A stretch of DNA of 64,000 nt from Pseudomonas entomophila (GTDB taxonomy: Bacteria; Pseudomonadota; Gammaproteobacteria; Pseudomonadales; Pseudomonadaceae): NCBI RefSeq assembly GCF_013523165.1, contig NZ_JAAMQI010000007.1, forward strand, positions 147,280 through 211,279, written 5' to 3'. The position numbers were made by a program, and so were the translations under genes. Within the stretch, counting starts at the first letter, position 1. The number at the start of each line of letters is the position of its first letter. The notes under the pieces were generated by a model. That model was not told where the DNA came from. It made no database searches and worked only from the letters and a program-made list of their open reading frames with translations. Of this stretch, positions 56,706 to 64,000 are shown piece after piece.

Positions 56706-57959
56706 ATGTTCAGCCGTGATTTGACCATTGCCAAGTACGACGCCGAGCTCTCCAAAGCCATGGAGCAGGAAGCTCTGCGCCAGGAAGAGCACATCGAGCT
56801 GATCGCTTCGGAAAACTACACTAGCCCGGCCGTCATGGAAGCACAGGGTTCGGTCCTGACCAACAAGTACGCCGAAGGCTATCCAGGCAAGCGTTACTAT
56901 GGCGGCTGCGAATACGTCGACGTGGTCGAGCAACTGGCCATCGACCGCGCCAAGGAGCTGTTCGGCGCCGACTACGCCAACGTCCAGCCCCATGCCGGTT
57001 CCCAGGCCAACGCTGCGGTCTACCTGGCCCTGCTGTCGGCAGGCGACACCATCCTGGGCATGAGCCTGGCTCACGGTGGTCACCTGACCCACGGCGCCAG
57101 CGTCAGCGCTTCGGGCAAGCTGTACAACGCCGTCCAGTACGGCATCGACGGCAACGGCCTGATCGACTACGACGAAGTCGAGCGCCTGGCCGACGAGCAC
57201 AAGCCGAAGATGATCGTCGCCGGTTTCTCCGCCTACTCCCAGGTGCTGGACTTCGCGCGCTTCCGCGCCATCGCCGACAAGGTCGGTGCCTACCTGTTCG
57301 TCGACATGGCCCACGTCGCAGGCCTGGTCGCGGCTGGCGTCTACCCCAACCCGGTGCCGTTCGCCGACGTGGTTACCACCACCACCCACAAGACCCTGCG
57401 CGGTCCACGTGGTGGCCTGATCCTGGCGCGCGCCAACGCCGACATCGAGAAGAAGCTCAACTCCGCCGTCTTCCCAGGCGCCCAGGGTGGCCCGCTCGAG
57501 CACGTCATCGCTGCCAAGGCAATCTGCTTCAAGGAAGCCCTGCAGCCTGAGTTCAAGGCTTACCAGCAGCAAGTGGTGAAGAATGCCCAGGTCATGGCCG
57601 AGGTGTTCATCGAGCGCGGTTTCGACATCGTGTCCGGCGGCACCCAGAACCACCTGTTCCTGCTGTCGCTGATCAAGCAGGATATCTCGGGCAAGGACGC
57701 CGACGCCGCCCTGGGCAAGGCGTTCATCACCGTGAACAAGAACTCGGTGCCGAACGACCCACGCTCGCCGTTCGTCACGTCCGGCCTGCGCTTCGGCACC
57801 CCAGCCGTCACCACCCGCGGTTTCAAGGAAGCCGAATGCCGCGAACTGGCCGGCTGGATCTGCGACATCCTGGCCGACCTGAACAACGAAGCAGTCATCG
57901 ACAGCGTTCGTGAGAAGGTCAAGGCGATCTGCAAGCGACTGCCGGTGTACGGTCACTGA
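56706..57959 (+). CDS. glyA: Serine hydroxymethyltransferase
   Basis: PLP enzyme converting serine and THF to glycine and methylene-THF. 417 residues. N-terminus [43 protein letters not shown]; the PLP lysine is in [16 protein letters not shown], with [11 protein letters not shown] upstream. ATG at 56706 (GAGGACC upstream) rather than 56694. A strong terminator follows. Pseudomonads often carry more than one glyA copy; this is the copy beside morA. Confidence 0.97.
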   Translation: MFSRDLTIAKYDAELSKAMEQEALRQEEHIELIASENYTSPAVMEAQGSVLTNKYAEGYPGKRYYGGCEYVDVVEQLAIDRAKELFGADYANVQPHAGSQANAAVYLALLSAGDTILGMSLAHGGHLTHGASVSASGKLYNAVQYGIDGNGLIDYDEVERLADEHKPKMIVAGFSAYSQVLDFARFRAIADKVGAYLFVDMAHVAGLVAAGVYPNPVPFADVVTTTTHKTLRGPRGGLILARANADIEKKLNSAVFPGAQGGPLEHVIAAKAICFKEALQPEFKAYQQQVVKNAQVMAEVFIERGFDIVSGGTQNHLFLLSLIKQDISGKDADAALGKAFITVNKNSVPNDPRSPFVTSGLRFGTPAVTTRGFKEAECRELAGWICDILADLNNEAVIDSVREKVKAICKRLPVYGH

Positions 57960-57997
57960 GTGACAGCGTGCCGATGACACGCTTCGTACACTGAAGA

Positions 57998-58021
57998 GGG
58001 GCCGCCATGCGGCCCCTTTTT
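57998..58021 (+). terminator. Rho-independent terminator after glyA
   Basis: GGGGCCGC (57998-58005), CAT loop, GCGGCCCC (58009-58016), then TTTTT. 38 bp after the glyA stop. Confidence 0.92.
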
Positions 58022-58119
58022 CATGTCATCTGGGCTCATGCTGCGGGCGCCCTGCCTGCCTCAGGCGTCGCGAGGTCGCGTGCGCATGGGCCGCCGCGGA
58101 CCGACGCTGAGCGTCTGCT

Positions 58120-59112
58120 CTACCTCGCCTCGCTCAAGGCCTCGAACCCAGCCCGAATCGCCGCTTCCGGCAGGTCGTCAGCGATGAACACCAGGACGCT
58201 CTCACGGTGTTCGCCGTCCTTCCACTCGGCATCCCAGTCGAAGCCATACAGTTTCAGCACGCCTTGGAAGACCAGTCGACGCTCATCGCCGGCAATGTTC
58301 AGGACGCCCTTGTACCGCAGCAACTGCTTGCCGTGGTTTTCCAACAGCTCGTTCATGAAGTCGCTGAGCCGATCGATGTCCAGCGGGGCATCGGTGCGCA
58401 GCACCAGGGTCGCGATGCGGTCTGGGGTCGCCGGCTTGAGCAGGGGCCGCAACATCGGCTTGAGACTGCCGCCCACGTCCGTGTTGAGGTTGAAGCCGCG
58501 CACATCGAGCAACTCGGCCAGGTCGATGCGCCCCTGCTCGACCACGCGGATCGGCGCACGGCCGTTGATGCGGCCAAGCCGTTCGCGCAACGCCTCCACG
58601 GCCTCGGGCATGACCAGGTCGGTCTTGCTCAGCAGCAGACGGTCGGCAAAACCGACCTGGGCCTGGGCGATGGTCTGGGCCAGGTGCGTGTCGGCATGCG
58701 CCGCGTCTACCAGGGTGATGATGCCGTCGAGCAGGTAGCGCTCGCGCAGGTCTTCGTCGATGAAGAACGTTTGCGCCACGGGGGCCGGATCGGCCAGCCC
58801 GGTGCATTCGATGACCAGGCGGTCGAAGGCGATCTCGCCCGCGTCCAGGCGCTCGAGCAGCAGGTAGAGTGCGCGCGTCAGGTCACCGTGGATGCTGCAG
58901 CAGACGCAGCCGTTGGCCAGGGTCATCACTTGCACGGGTTCGTCGCCGAGCAGTTGGCTGTCGATGCCCGCTTCGCTGAACTCGTTCTCGATCACCGCCA
59001 GTTTCAGGCCGTGCTCGGCCTTGAGCATGTGCTTGAGCAAGGTGGTCTTGCCAGCGCCGAGGAAACCGGTCAGCACGGTGACCGGGATGGGGATGGGGTG
59101 TGCCATGGACAT
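58120..59112 (-). CDS. yjiA: YjiA-type CobW/G3E GTPase
   Basis: 330 residues. G3E GTPase with P-loop GFLGAGKTTLL, the metal-binding CVCC motif (ANGCVCCSIHGDL), Walker B-like LVIECTGLADP and G4 LSKTDL. C-terminal CobW domain ends GFEALSEAR. Such proteins handle metal (zinc-type) delivery; a specific client is not known. The ATG at 59112 has AGGAG upstream, and a second in-frame ATG lies at 59106. It follows the YjiX/BtsT pair on the same strand, the order seen in E. coli btsT-yjiX-yjiA. Confidence 0.92.
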   Translation of the reverse strand: MSMAHPIPIPVTVLTGFLGAGKTTLLKHMLKAEHGLKLAVIENEFSEAGIDSQLLGDEPVQVMTLANGCVCCSIHGDLTRALYLLLERLDAGEIAFDRLVIECTGLADPAPVAQTFFIDEDLRERYLLDGIITLVDAAHADTHLAQTIAQAQVGFADRLLLSKTDLVMPEAVEALRERLGRINGRAPIRVVEQGRIDLAELLDVRGFNLNTDVGGSLKPMLRPLLKPATPDRIATLVLRTDAPLDIDRLSDFMNELLENHGKQLLRYKGVLNIAGDERRLVFQGVLKLYGFDWDAEWKDGEHRESVLVFIADDLPEAAIRAGFEALSEAR

Positions 59113-59171
59113 TGCGACTCCTGAAATGAAACGCGCCACGACGAGGCGTGGCGCGTGGTGTGACACAGGAC

Positions 59172-59372
59172 TCAGCAGCAGCGGGTCGAGCCGTTGCCGC
59201 CGCCGTAGCGGGCTTCCTGGCGTTCGCGGAAGAACACCTCGTAGCTCATCACCGGCTTGTCCGGGTGCTTGGTCTGCATGTGTTCGACGTAGGTGTCGTA
59301 GTCGGGCATGCCGACCATCAGGCGGGCTGCCTGCCCCAGGTACTTACCCAGTCGACCGAGATCGTTGAACAT
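59172..59372 (-). CDS. yjiX: YjiX/YbdD family small protein (DUF466)
   Basis: 66 residues, [66 protein letters not shown]. The [19 protein letters not shown] stretch is the family signature. It always travels with CstA/BtsT-type pyruvate transporters and is thought to be their partner. 18 bp after the transporter gene. The C-terminal GSTRCC is typical. Confidence 0.95.
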   Translation of the reverse strand: MFNDLGRLGKYLGQAARLMVGMPDYDTYVEHMQTKHPDKPVMSYEVFFRERQEARYGGGNGSTRCC

Positions 59373-59390
59373 CAGTGAACACCTCTAGCG

Positions 59391-61457
59391 TTATGCATCA
59401 GGCAAGGCCTGGAACGGGGTTTCCTTGTCGCTGCGCTCCTTGCGGCCCCAGGCGGCGTAACCGACCTTGAGGGCGAAGAACAGGATACTGAAGACCACGA
59501 CCAGGAACAGCACGGTCAGACCGGCGTTGGTGTAGGCGTTGAAGATCACGTGCTGCATCTGGCCGATGTCCTTGGCCGGGGCCAGGACCTGACCGGCTTC
59601 CAGGGCCACGCTGTACTTGTTGGCCAGGGCCAGGAAGCCCACGGCCGGGTTCGGGTCGAACAGCTTGATCAGGCCGGCGGTGGTGGTGCAGATCAGCAGC
59701 CAGATGGCAGGCAGCAAGGTGACCCAGACGTAGCGCTGGCGCTTCATCTTGATCAGCACGACCGTGCCGAGCATCAGGGCGATGCCGGCGAGCATCTGGT
59801 TGGAGATGCCGAACAGCGGCCACAAGGTGTTGATGCCGCCCAGCGGGTCGATCACGCCCTGGTACAGCAGGTAACCCCACATCGCCACGCACCCGGCGGT
59901 GGCGGTCAGGTTCGCCGGCCACGAATCGGTGCGCTTGAGCGCCGGGACGAAGCTGCCCAGCAGGTCCTGCAGCATGAAGCGACCGGCGCGGGTACCGGCA
60001 TCGACCGCGGTGAGGATGAACAGCGCCTCGAACAGGATCGCGAAGTGGTACCAGAACGCCATGGTGTTCTCGCCGGGCAGTACCTGGTGCAGGATCTGGG
60101 CGATCCCCACGGCCAGGGTCGGCGCGCCGCCAGCACGGGCCAGCACGGTGTGCTCGCCGATGTCGCGGGCCGTGGCTTCCAGTTGCTCAGGCGTGATCAG
60201 GAACCCCCAGCTGCTGACCGTCTGCGCCACCGACACGACGTCGGCGCCGACCACGGCAGCCGGGCTGTTCATGGCGAAGTACACACCCGGCTCGATGACC
60301 GAGGCGGCGACCATGGCCATGATGGCCACGAACGACTCCATCAGCATGCCGCCATAGCCGATGTAGCGGGCGTTGGTTTCGTTGTCCAGCAGCTTGGGCG
60401 TGGTGCCCGAGGAGATCAGCGCGTGGAAGCCGGAGACCGCACCGCAGGCGATGGTGATGAACAGGAACGGGAACAGGGTGCCCTTCCACACCGGGCCGGT
60501 GCCGTCGGTGAACTGCGTCAGGGCTGGCATCTTCAGTTCTGGCGCGATGATCAGGATACCGATGGCCAGGGCCACGATGGTGCCGATCTTGAGGAAGGTC
60601 GACAGGTAATCGCGGGGCGCCAGTACCAGCCAGACCGGCAGCACGGCAGCGACGAAGCCGTAGCCGACCAGCATCCAGGTGATCTGCACGCCGGTGAAGG
60701 TGAAGGCCGGGCCCCAGGTCGGGTCGGCGGCGACGACGCCGCCCAGCCAGATCGAGAGCAGCAGCAGGACCACGCCGATCAGCGAGATCTCACCGATCCG
60801 GCCAGGCCGGATATAGCGCATGTAGATGCCCATGAACATGGCGATCGGGATGGTCGCCATCACCGTGAACATGCCCCAGGGGCTTTCGGCCAGTGCCTTG
60901 ACCACGATCAGCGCCAGCACCGCCAGGATGATGATCATGATCAGGAAGCAGCCGAACAGCGCGATGGTGCCCGGAATACGCCCCATCTCTTCGCGCACCA
61001 TGTCGCCCAGCGAGCGACCGTTGCGACGCGTGGACATGAACAGCACCATGAAGTCCTGGACCGCACCGGCCAGCACCACACCGGCGATCAGCCACAAGGT
61101 GCCCGGCAGATACCCCATCTGCGCAGCCAGCACCGGCCCGACCAGCGGCCCTGCGCCGGCAATGGCGGCAAAGTGGTGACCGAACAGGATGTGCTTGTTG
61201 GTCGGCACGTAGTCCAGACCGTCGTTGTTGAGGACCGCCGGGGTCGCGCGACGCGGGTCGAGCTGCATGACCTTGGTGGCGATGAACAGGCTGTAGTAAC
61301 GGTAGGCGACCAGGTAGATGGCCACTGCCGCGACGACGATCCACAAGGCATTGATCGCTTCGCCACGGCGCAGGGCGACCACGCCCAGCGCACCGGCCCC
61401 GAGGACCGCCAGCAGTAGCCATGGCAGATGGCGTAGCAGGCTATTATTGTTGTTCAT
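59391..61457 (-). CDS. btsT: BtsT/CstA family pyruvate transporter
   Basis: 688 residues, about 16-18 membrane helices. NILFGHHFAAIAGAGPLVGPVLAAQMGYLPGTLWLIAGVVLAGAVQDF and GHHFAA are the core CstA/YjiY motifs. The E. coli relatives import pyruvate, or peptides for CstA. The order transporter-yjiX-yjiA favours the BtsT (YjiY) side. ATG at 61457 with GGAAG upstream. No LytS-type sensor pair lies next to it, although in E. coli BtsSR controls btsT. Peptide versus pyruvate use cannot be decided by eye. Confidence 0.92.
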   Translation of the reverse strand: MNNNNSLLRHLPWLLLAVLGAGALGVVALRRGEAINALWIVVAAVAIYLVAYRYYSLFIATKVMQLDPRRATPAVLNNDGLDYVPTNKHILFGHHFAAIAGAGPLVGPVLAAQMGYLPGTLWLIAGVVLAGAVQDFMVLFMSTRRNGRSLGDMVREEMGRIPGTIALFGCFLIMIIILAVLALIVVKALAESPWGMFTVMATIPIAMFMGIYMRYIRPGRIGEISLIGVVLLLLSIWLGGVVAADPTWGPAFTFTGVQITWMLVGYGFVAAVLPVWLVLAPRDYLSTFLKIGTIVALAIGILIIAPELKMPALTQFTDGTGPVWKGTLFPFLFITIACGAVSGFHALISSGTTPKLLDNETNARYIGYGGMLMESFVAIMAMVAASVIEPGVYFAMNSPAAVVGADVVSVAQTVSSWGFLITPEQLEATARDIGEHTVLARAGGAPTLAVGIAQILHQVLPGENTMAFWYHFAILFEALFILTAVDAGTRAGRFMLQDLLGSFVPALKRTDSWPANLTATAGCVAMWGYLLYQGVIDPLGGINTLWPLFGISNQMLAGIALMLGTVVLIKMKRQRYVWVTLLPAIWLLICTTTAGLIKLFDPNPAVGFLALANKYSVALEAGQVLAPAKDIGQMQHVIFNAYTNAGLTVLFLVVVFSILFFALKVGYAAWGRKERSDKETPFQALPDA

Positions 61458-61620
61458 GGTTTACTTCCACTGATGGATTGGAAAAGACCGCCCAGCGAGT
61501 CTAGGGCGAGACTTGGCGCATTGCCACACCTGCTTTGGTCAAAGCCGTGCGCCGCTCTATCGAGCGCCCCTGGGGCCGATCCGTTCATTCCTGCTGGAAA
61601 CCCTCTGGAGGGTCCGCTGC

Positions 61621-61998
61621 ATGTCATCCCACGACGAACGCCGCCGCTTCCAACGCATCGCCTTCGATGCCACCACCCACCTGCGCCAGGGCGAACGAAC
61701 CTGGGAGGCGCACCTGCTGGACCTGTCGCTCAACGGACTGCTGGTCGAGCGCCCCGCGCACTGGGACGCGGACCCGACGGGCGGGTTCGAGGCGGTGATC
61801 GAACTGAGCGGCAAGGAACGGGTGGCGATGCAGGTCGAGCTACGCCACGAGGAATCGAACCACTTGGGGTTCGCCTGCCAGACCATCGATGTGGACTCGA
61901 TGACGCACCTGCATCGGCTGGTGGAGCTGAACCTGGCGGACCGCGAGGAGATGATGCGGGAGTGGGAGGCGCTGATCGAAGGGCATCGGCGGCGCTGA
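61621..61998 (+). CDS. mapZ: MapZ: single-domain PilZ c-di-GMP receptor
   Basis: 125 residues, PilZ fold only. The c-di-GMP signature is complete: RxxxR in ERRRFQR (Arg8/Arg12) and DLSLNG at 34-39 (D-x-S-x-x-G). In P. aeruginosa the ortholog at this position binds a chemotaxis methyltransferase and couples c-di-GMP to chemoreceptor methylation. ATG at 61621 with GGAGGG upstream; the frame is open from 61513 without family sequence. Convergent with radA, divergent from btsT. Confidence 0.9.
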   Translation: MSSHDERRRFQRIAFDATTHLRQGERTWEAHLLDLSLNGLLVERPAHWDADPTGGFEAVIELSGKERVAMQVELRHEESNHLGFACQTIDVDSMTHLHRLVELNLADREEMMREWEALIEGHRRR

Positions 61999-62118
61999 GG
62001 GTTGGGGCAGGCTGCGGGCTGCGCGCAAAAAGCGATCTGCCGGGCGCTCGTTCAGCGCCTGGTGCCTGGATCGCCTTTGCTGACACTCAGCCCTGCCTGT
62101 CCGCTTGCAGCGTGCAGC

Positions 62119-63489
62119 TCACTCCTCGAACAACGCATCCAACGCTTGTTCCAGCCGCGTCACGGCGATGACCTGCAGCCCGGCAGGCGCGTCCTTCGGC
62201 GCGTTGGCCTTGGGCACGATGGCGCGCTTGAAGCCGTGCTTGGCTGCCTCCCTGAGCCGTTCCTGGCCACTGGGGACAGGCCGGACCTCGCCCGACAGGC
62301 CGATCTCGCCGAACACCAGCAACCCGTGCGCCAGCGGCCGGTTGCGCAGGCTGGACATCACCGCCGCGAGCAGGGCCAGGTCCGAGGCGGTCTCGAGCAC
62401 CTTGACGCCCCCGACCACGTTGAGAAAGACGTCCTGGTCGTGGGTCGGGATGCCGCCGTGACGGTGCAGCACCGCCAGCAGCATGGCCAGGCGGTTCGGG
62501 TCCAGGCCCAGGGTCACGCGCCGGGGGTTGGCCAGGTGACTGTCGTCCACCAGCGCCTGCACCTCGACCAGCATCGGCCGGGTGCCTTCCCAGGTCGCCA
62601 TCACCACGCTGCCCGGCACCTCCTCCTGGGTCCGGTTGAGGAAGATGGCCGAGGGGTTGGAGACCTCCTTGAGCCCGCGGTCGGTCATGCCGAAGACGCC
62701 CAGCTCGTTGACCGCGCCGAAGCGGTTCTTCACCGCGCGCAGCAAGCGCAGGCGTCCATCGGACTCGCCCTCGAAGTACAGCACCGTGTCGACCATGTGT
62801 TCGAGCACCCGCGGGCCGGCCAGCGAACCTTCCTTGGTGACGTGGCCGACCAGGAAGATCGCCGTACCGCTCTGCTTGGCGTAGCGCACCAGCAGGGCTG
62901 TGCTTTCACGCACCTGGGCCACGCCGCCTGGCGCCGACTGCAGCTGCTCGGTGAAGATCGTCTGGATCGAGTCGATGACCATGACCCGCGGTTTTTCCTG
63001 CCGGGCCGTGGCGATGATGGTCTCGATGCAGGTTTCGGTCATCACCTTGAGCTGGTCCTGGGGCAGGCCCAGGCGCCGCGAGCGCATCGCTACCTGCTGC
63101 TGGGATTCCTCACCGGTGACGTAGAGCGCAGGCATGTGCGTGGCGATGTTGCACAGGGTCTGCAGCAGGATGGTGGACTTGCCGATGCCCGGGTCACCGC
63201 CGATGAGCACCACCGAACCATCGACCAGGCCGCCCCCCAGCACACGGTCCAGCTCGGTGCTGCTGGTGGTGAAGCGCGGGATTTCTTCTACGCTGACTTC
63301 TGCGAGGGTCTTGATCTGGGCCTGCTGGCCGGTCCAGCTGGCACGCCCGCTGGGAGCCGCTGCCGCCCCGCTTTCGAGCATGGTTTCCACCAGTGTGTTC
63401 CAGGCCCCGCATTCGCCGCATTGGCCAGCCCACTTGGGAAAGGTCGCGCCGCATTCCGTGCAGCCGTACAAACGCTTGGCTTTGGCCAT
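62119..63489 (-). CDS. radA: RadA/Sms DNA repair ATPase
   Basis: Branch-migration motor for recombination intermediates. 456 residues: zinc finger Cys10/Cys13/Cys24/Cys27 (GCTECG and CGECG), Walker A GGDPGIGKST near 93-102, the RadA-specific KNRFG motif near 250-255 (AVKNRFGAVNELGVF), and a C-terminal Lon-like domain (VGGVKVLETASDLALLAAVMSS). ATG at 63489; the frame upstream to 63516 lacks family sequence. Position opposite mscL is standard for Pseudomonas. Confidence 0.96.
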   Translation of the reverse strand: MAKAKRLYGCTECGATFPKWAGQCGECGAWNTLVETMLESGAAAAPSGRASWTGQQAQIKTLAEVSVEEIPRFTTSSTELDRVLGGGLVDGSVVLIGGDPGIGKSTILLQTLCNIATHMPALYVTGEESQQQVAMRSRRLGLPQDQLKVMTETCIETIIATARQEKPRVMVIDSIQTIFTEQLQSAPGGVAQVRESTALLVRYAKQSGTAIFLVGHVTKEGSLAGPRVLEHMVDTVLYFEGESDGRLRLLRAVKNRFGAVNELGVFGMTDRGLKEVSNPSAIFLNRTQEEVPGSVVMATWEGTRPMLVEVQALVDDSHLANPRRVTLGLDPNRLAMLLAVLHRHGGIPTHDQDVFLNVVGGVKVLETASDLALLAAVMSSLRNRPLAHGLLVFGEIGLSGEVRPVPSGQERLREAAKHGFKRAIVPKANAPKDAPAGLQVIAVTRLEQALDALFEE

Positions 63490-63663
63490 GGTCGATCTCC
63501 CAGGGAAAACCGCCATGATAACCGAGCCGATGTGCCGTGAATGCGCCAGAAGGCGACAAAACTATTCGGCCTGTGTGCAGTCATTAACAGCTCAGCGGCG
63601 CATGACGCGCATGCAGTCCGTCTGAACCGCTTCGCCTTCTTCAATCGTCACAAGGAACACACC

Positions 63664-64000
63664 ATGGGCATGCTCAAGGAATTCAAGGCCTTCGCGGTCA
63701 AAGGCAACGTCGTGGACATGGCCGTCGGTATCATCATCGGCGCCGCCTTCGGCAAGATCGTTTCATCCTTCGTCGGTGATGTGATCATGCCACCGCTGGG
63801 CCTGCTGATCGGCGGGGTCGACTTCAGCGACCTGGCCATCACGCTCAAGGCCGCTCAGGGCGACGTCCCCGCCGTGGTCCTGGCGTATGGCAAGTTCATC
63901 CAGACGGTGATCGACTTCATCATCATCGCTTTCGCCATCTTCATGGGCGTCAAGGCGATCAACCGCCTCAAGCGCGAAGAGGCCGTCGCCCCGAGCGCCC
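63664..64000 (+). CDS. mscL: Large-conductance mechanosensitive channel, 3' end beyond window
   Basis: The frame is open to the end of the window: 112 residues, of about 137 in the family. [57 protein letters not shown] is the invariant start with TM1 and its pore. TM2 is [25 protein letters not shown]. The C-terminal bundle is cut off. It releases solutes at high membrane tension. ATG at 63664, preceded by a CAAGGAAC site. Confidence 0.96.
   Translation, partial: MGMLKEFKAFAVKGNVVDMAVGIIIGAAFGKIVSSFVGDVIMPPLGLLIGGVDFSDLAITLKAAQGDVPAVVLAYGKFIQTVIDFIIIAFAIFMGVKAINRLKREEAVAPSA

Overview
The window is chromosomal DNA of a Pseudomonas, most like the P. putida/P. fluorescens side of the genus. 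This rests on high GC, on gene order and on protein sequence. The order murI-moeB-prmC-prfA-hemA / TPR lipoprotein-lolB-ispE-tRNA-Gln-prs-rplY-pth-ychF is a hallmark Pseudomonas block. So are holD-rimI, mksF-mksE-mksB, creA-proB-obg-rpmA-rplU / ispB, morA-glyA, and the yjiA-yjiX-btsT / mapZ / radA / mscL series. Almost everything is core genome; no prophage, CRISPR array, secretion system or biosynthetic cluster is visible.

Layout. 1-5.1 kb: the 3' end of a degenerate SDR-like gene, then a minus-strand overlapping operon hemA-prfA-prmC-moeB-murI (tetrapyrrole entry, translation termination and its methylase, sulfur-carrier activation, cell-wall D-Glu). 5.3-12.1 kb: a plus-strand run for outer-membrane lipoprotein insertion (lolB), isoprenoid synthesis (ispE), tRNA-Gln, PRPP synthesis (prs) and translation (rplY, pth, ychF). 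12.3-17.8 kb: a chemoreceptor convergent with a hybrid histidine kinase, plus a tiny DUF6429 gene. 17.8-24.6 kb: an MscS-type channel, ada, an AlkA-like glycosylase and two MFS transporters.

24.8-26.9 kb is the one accessory-looking spot. A tRNA-Met with promoter and terminator is followed by a decayed IS5-type transposase, a gene-poor stretch, and a secreted protein of unknown family. 27-34 kb: carbonic anhydrase, rimI, a HolD-like psi subunit, and a complete mksF-mksE-mksB condensin operon without the mksG nuclease. 34-39.2 kb: creA-proB-obg-rpmA-rplU opposite ispB, with two unusual non-coding structures: a 110-bp near-perfect hairpin between obg and proB, and a 105-bp element with terminal inverted repeats between rpmA and obg.

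39.3-52.4 kb: small and stress-related genes (yjdM, a probably Fur-controlled 81-residue protein, fklB, a DUF6482 gene, a UPF0114 membrane protein, a Lon-type protease, DUF3015 and DUF4105 proteins, a GreB-like protein), gdhA and ettA, with REP-type palindromes. 52.4-64 kb: morA and glyA, the YjiA/YjiX/BtsT-type pyruvate-uptake set, the PilZ adaptor mapZ, radA, and mscL cut by the window end.

No clearly new multi-gene system is visible. The best leads are the secreted orphan beside tRNA-Met, the two unexplained structures in the obg region, the Fur-box micro-gene, and the MksBEF locus lacking its nuclease. Positions and motifs were read by eye from the sequence; family names come from knowledge of the families, and no database search was run.
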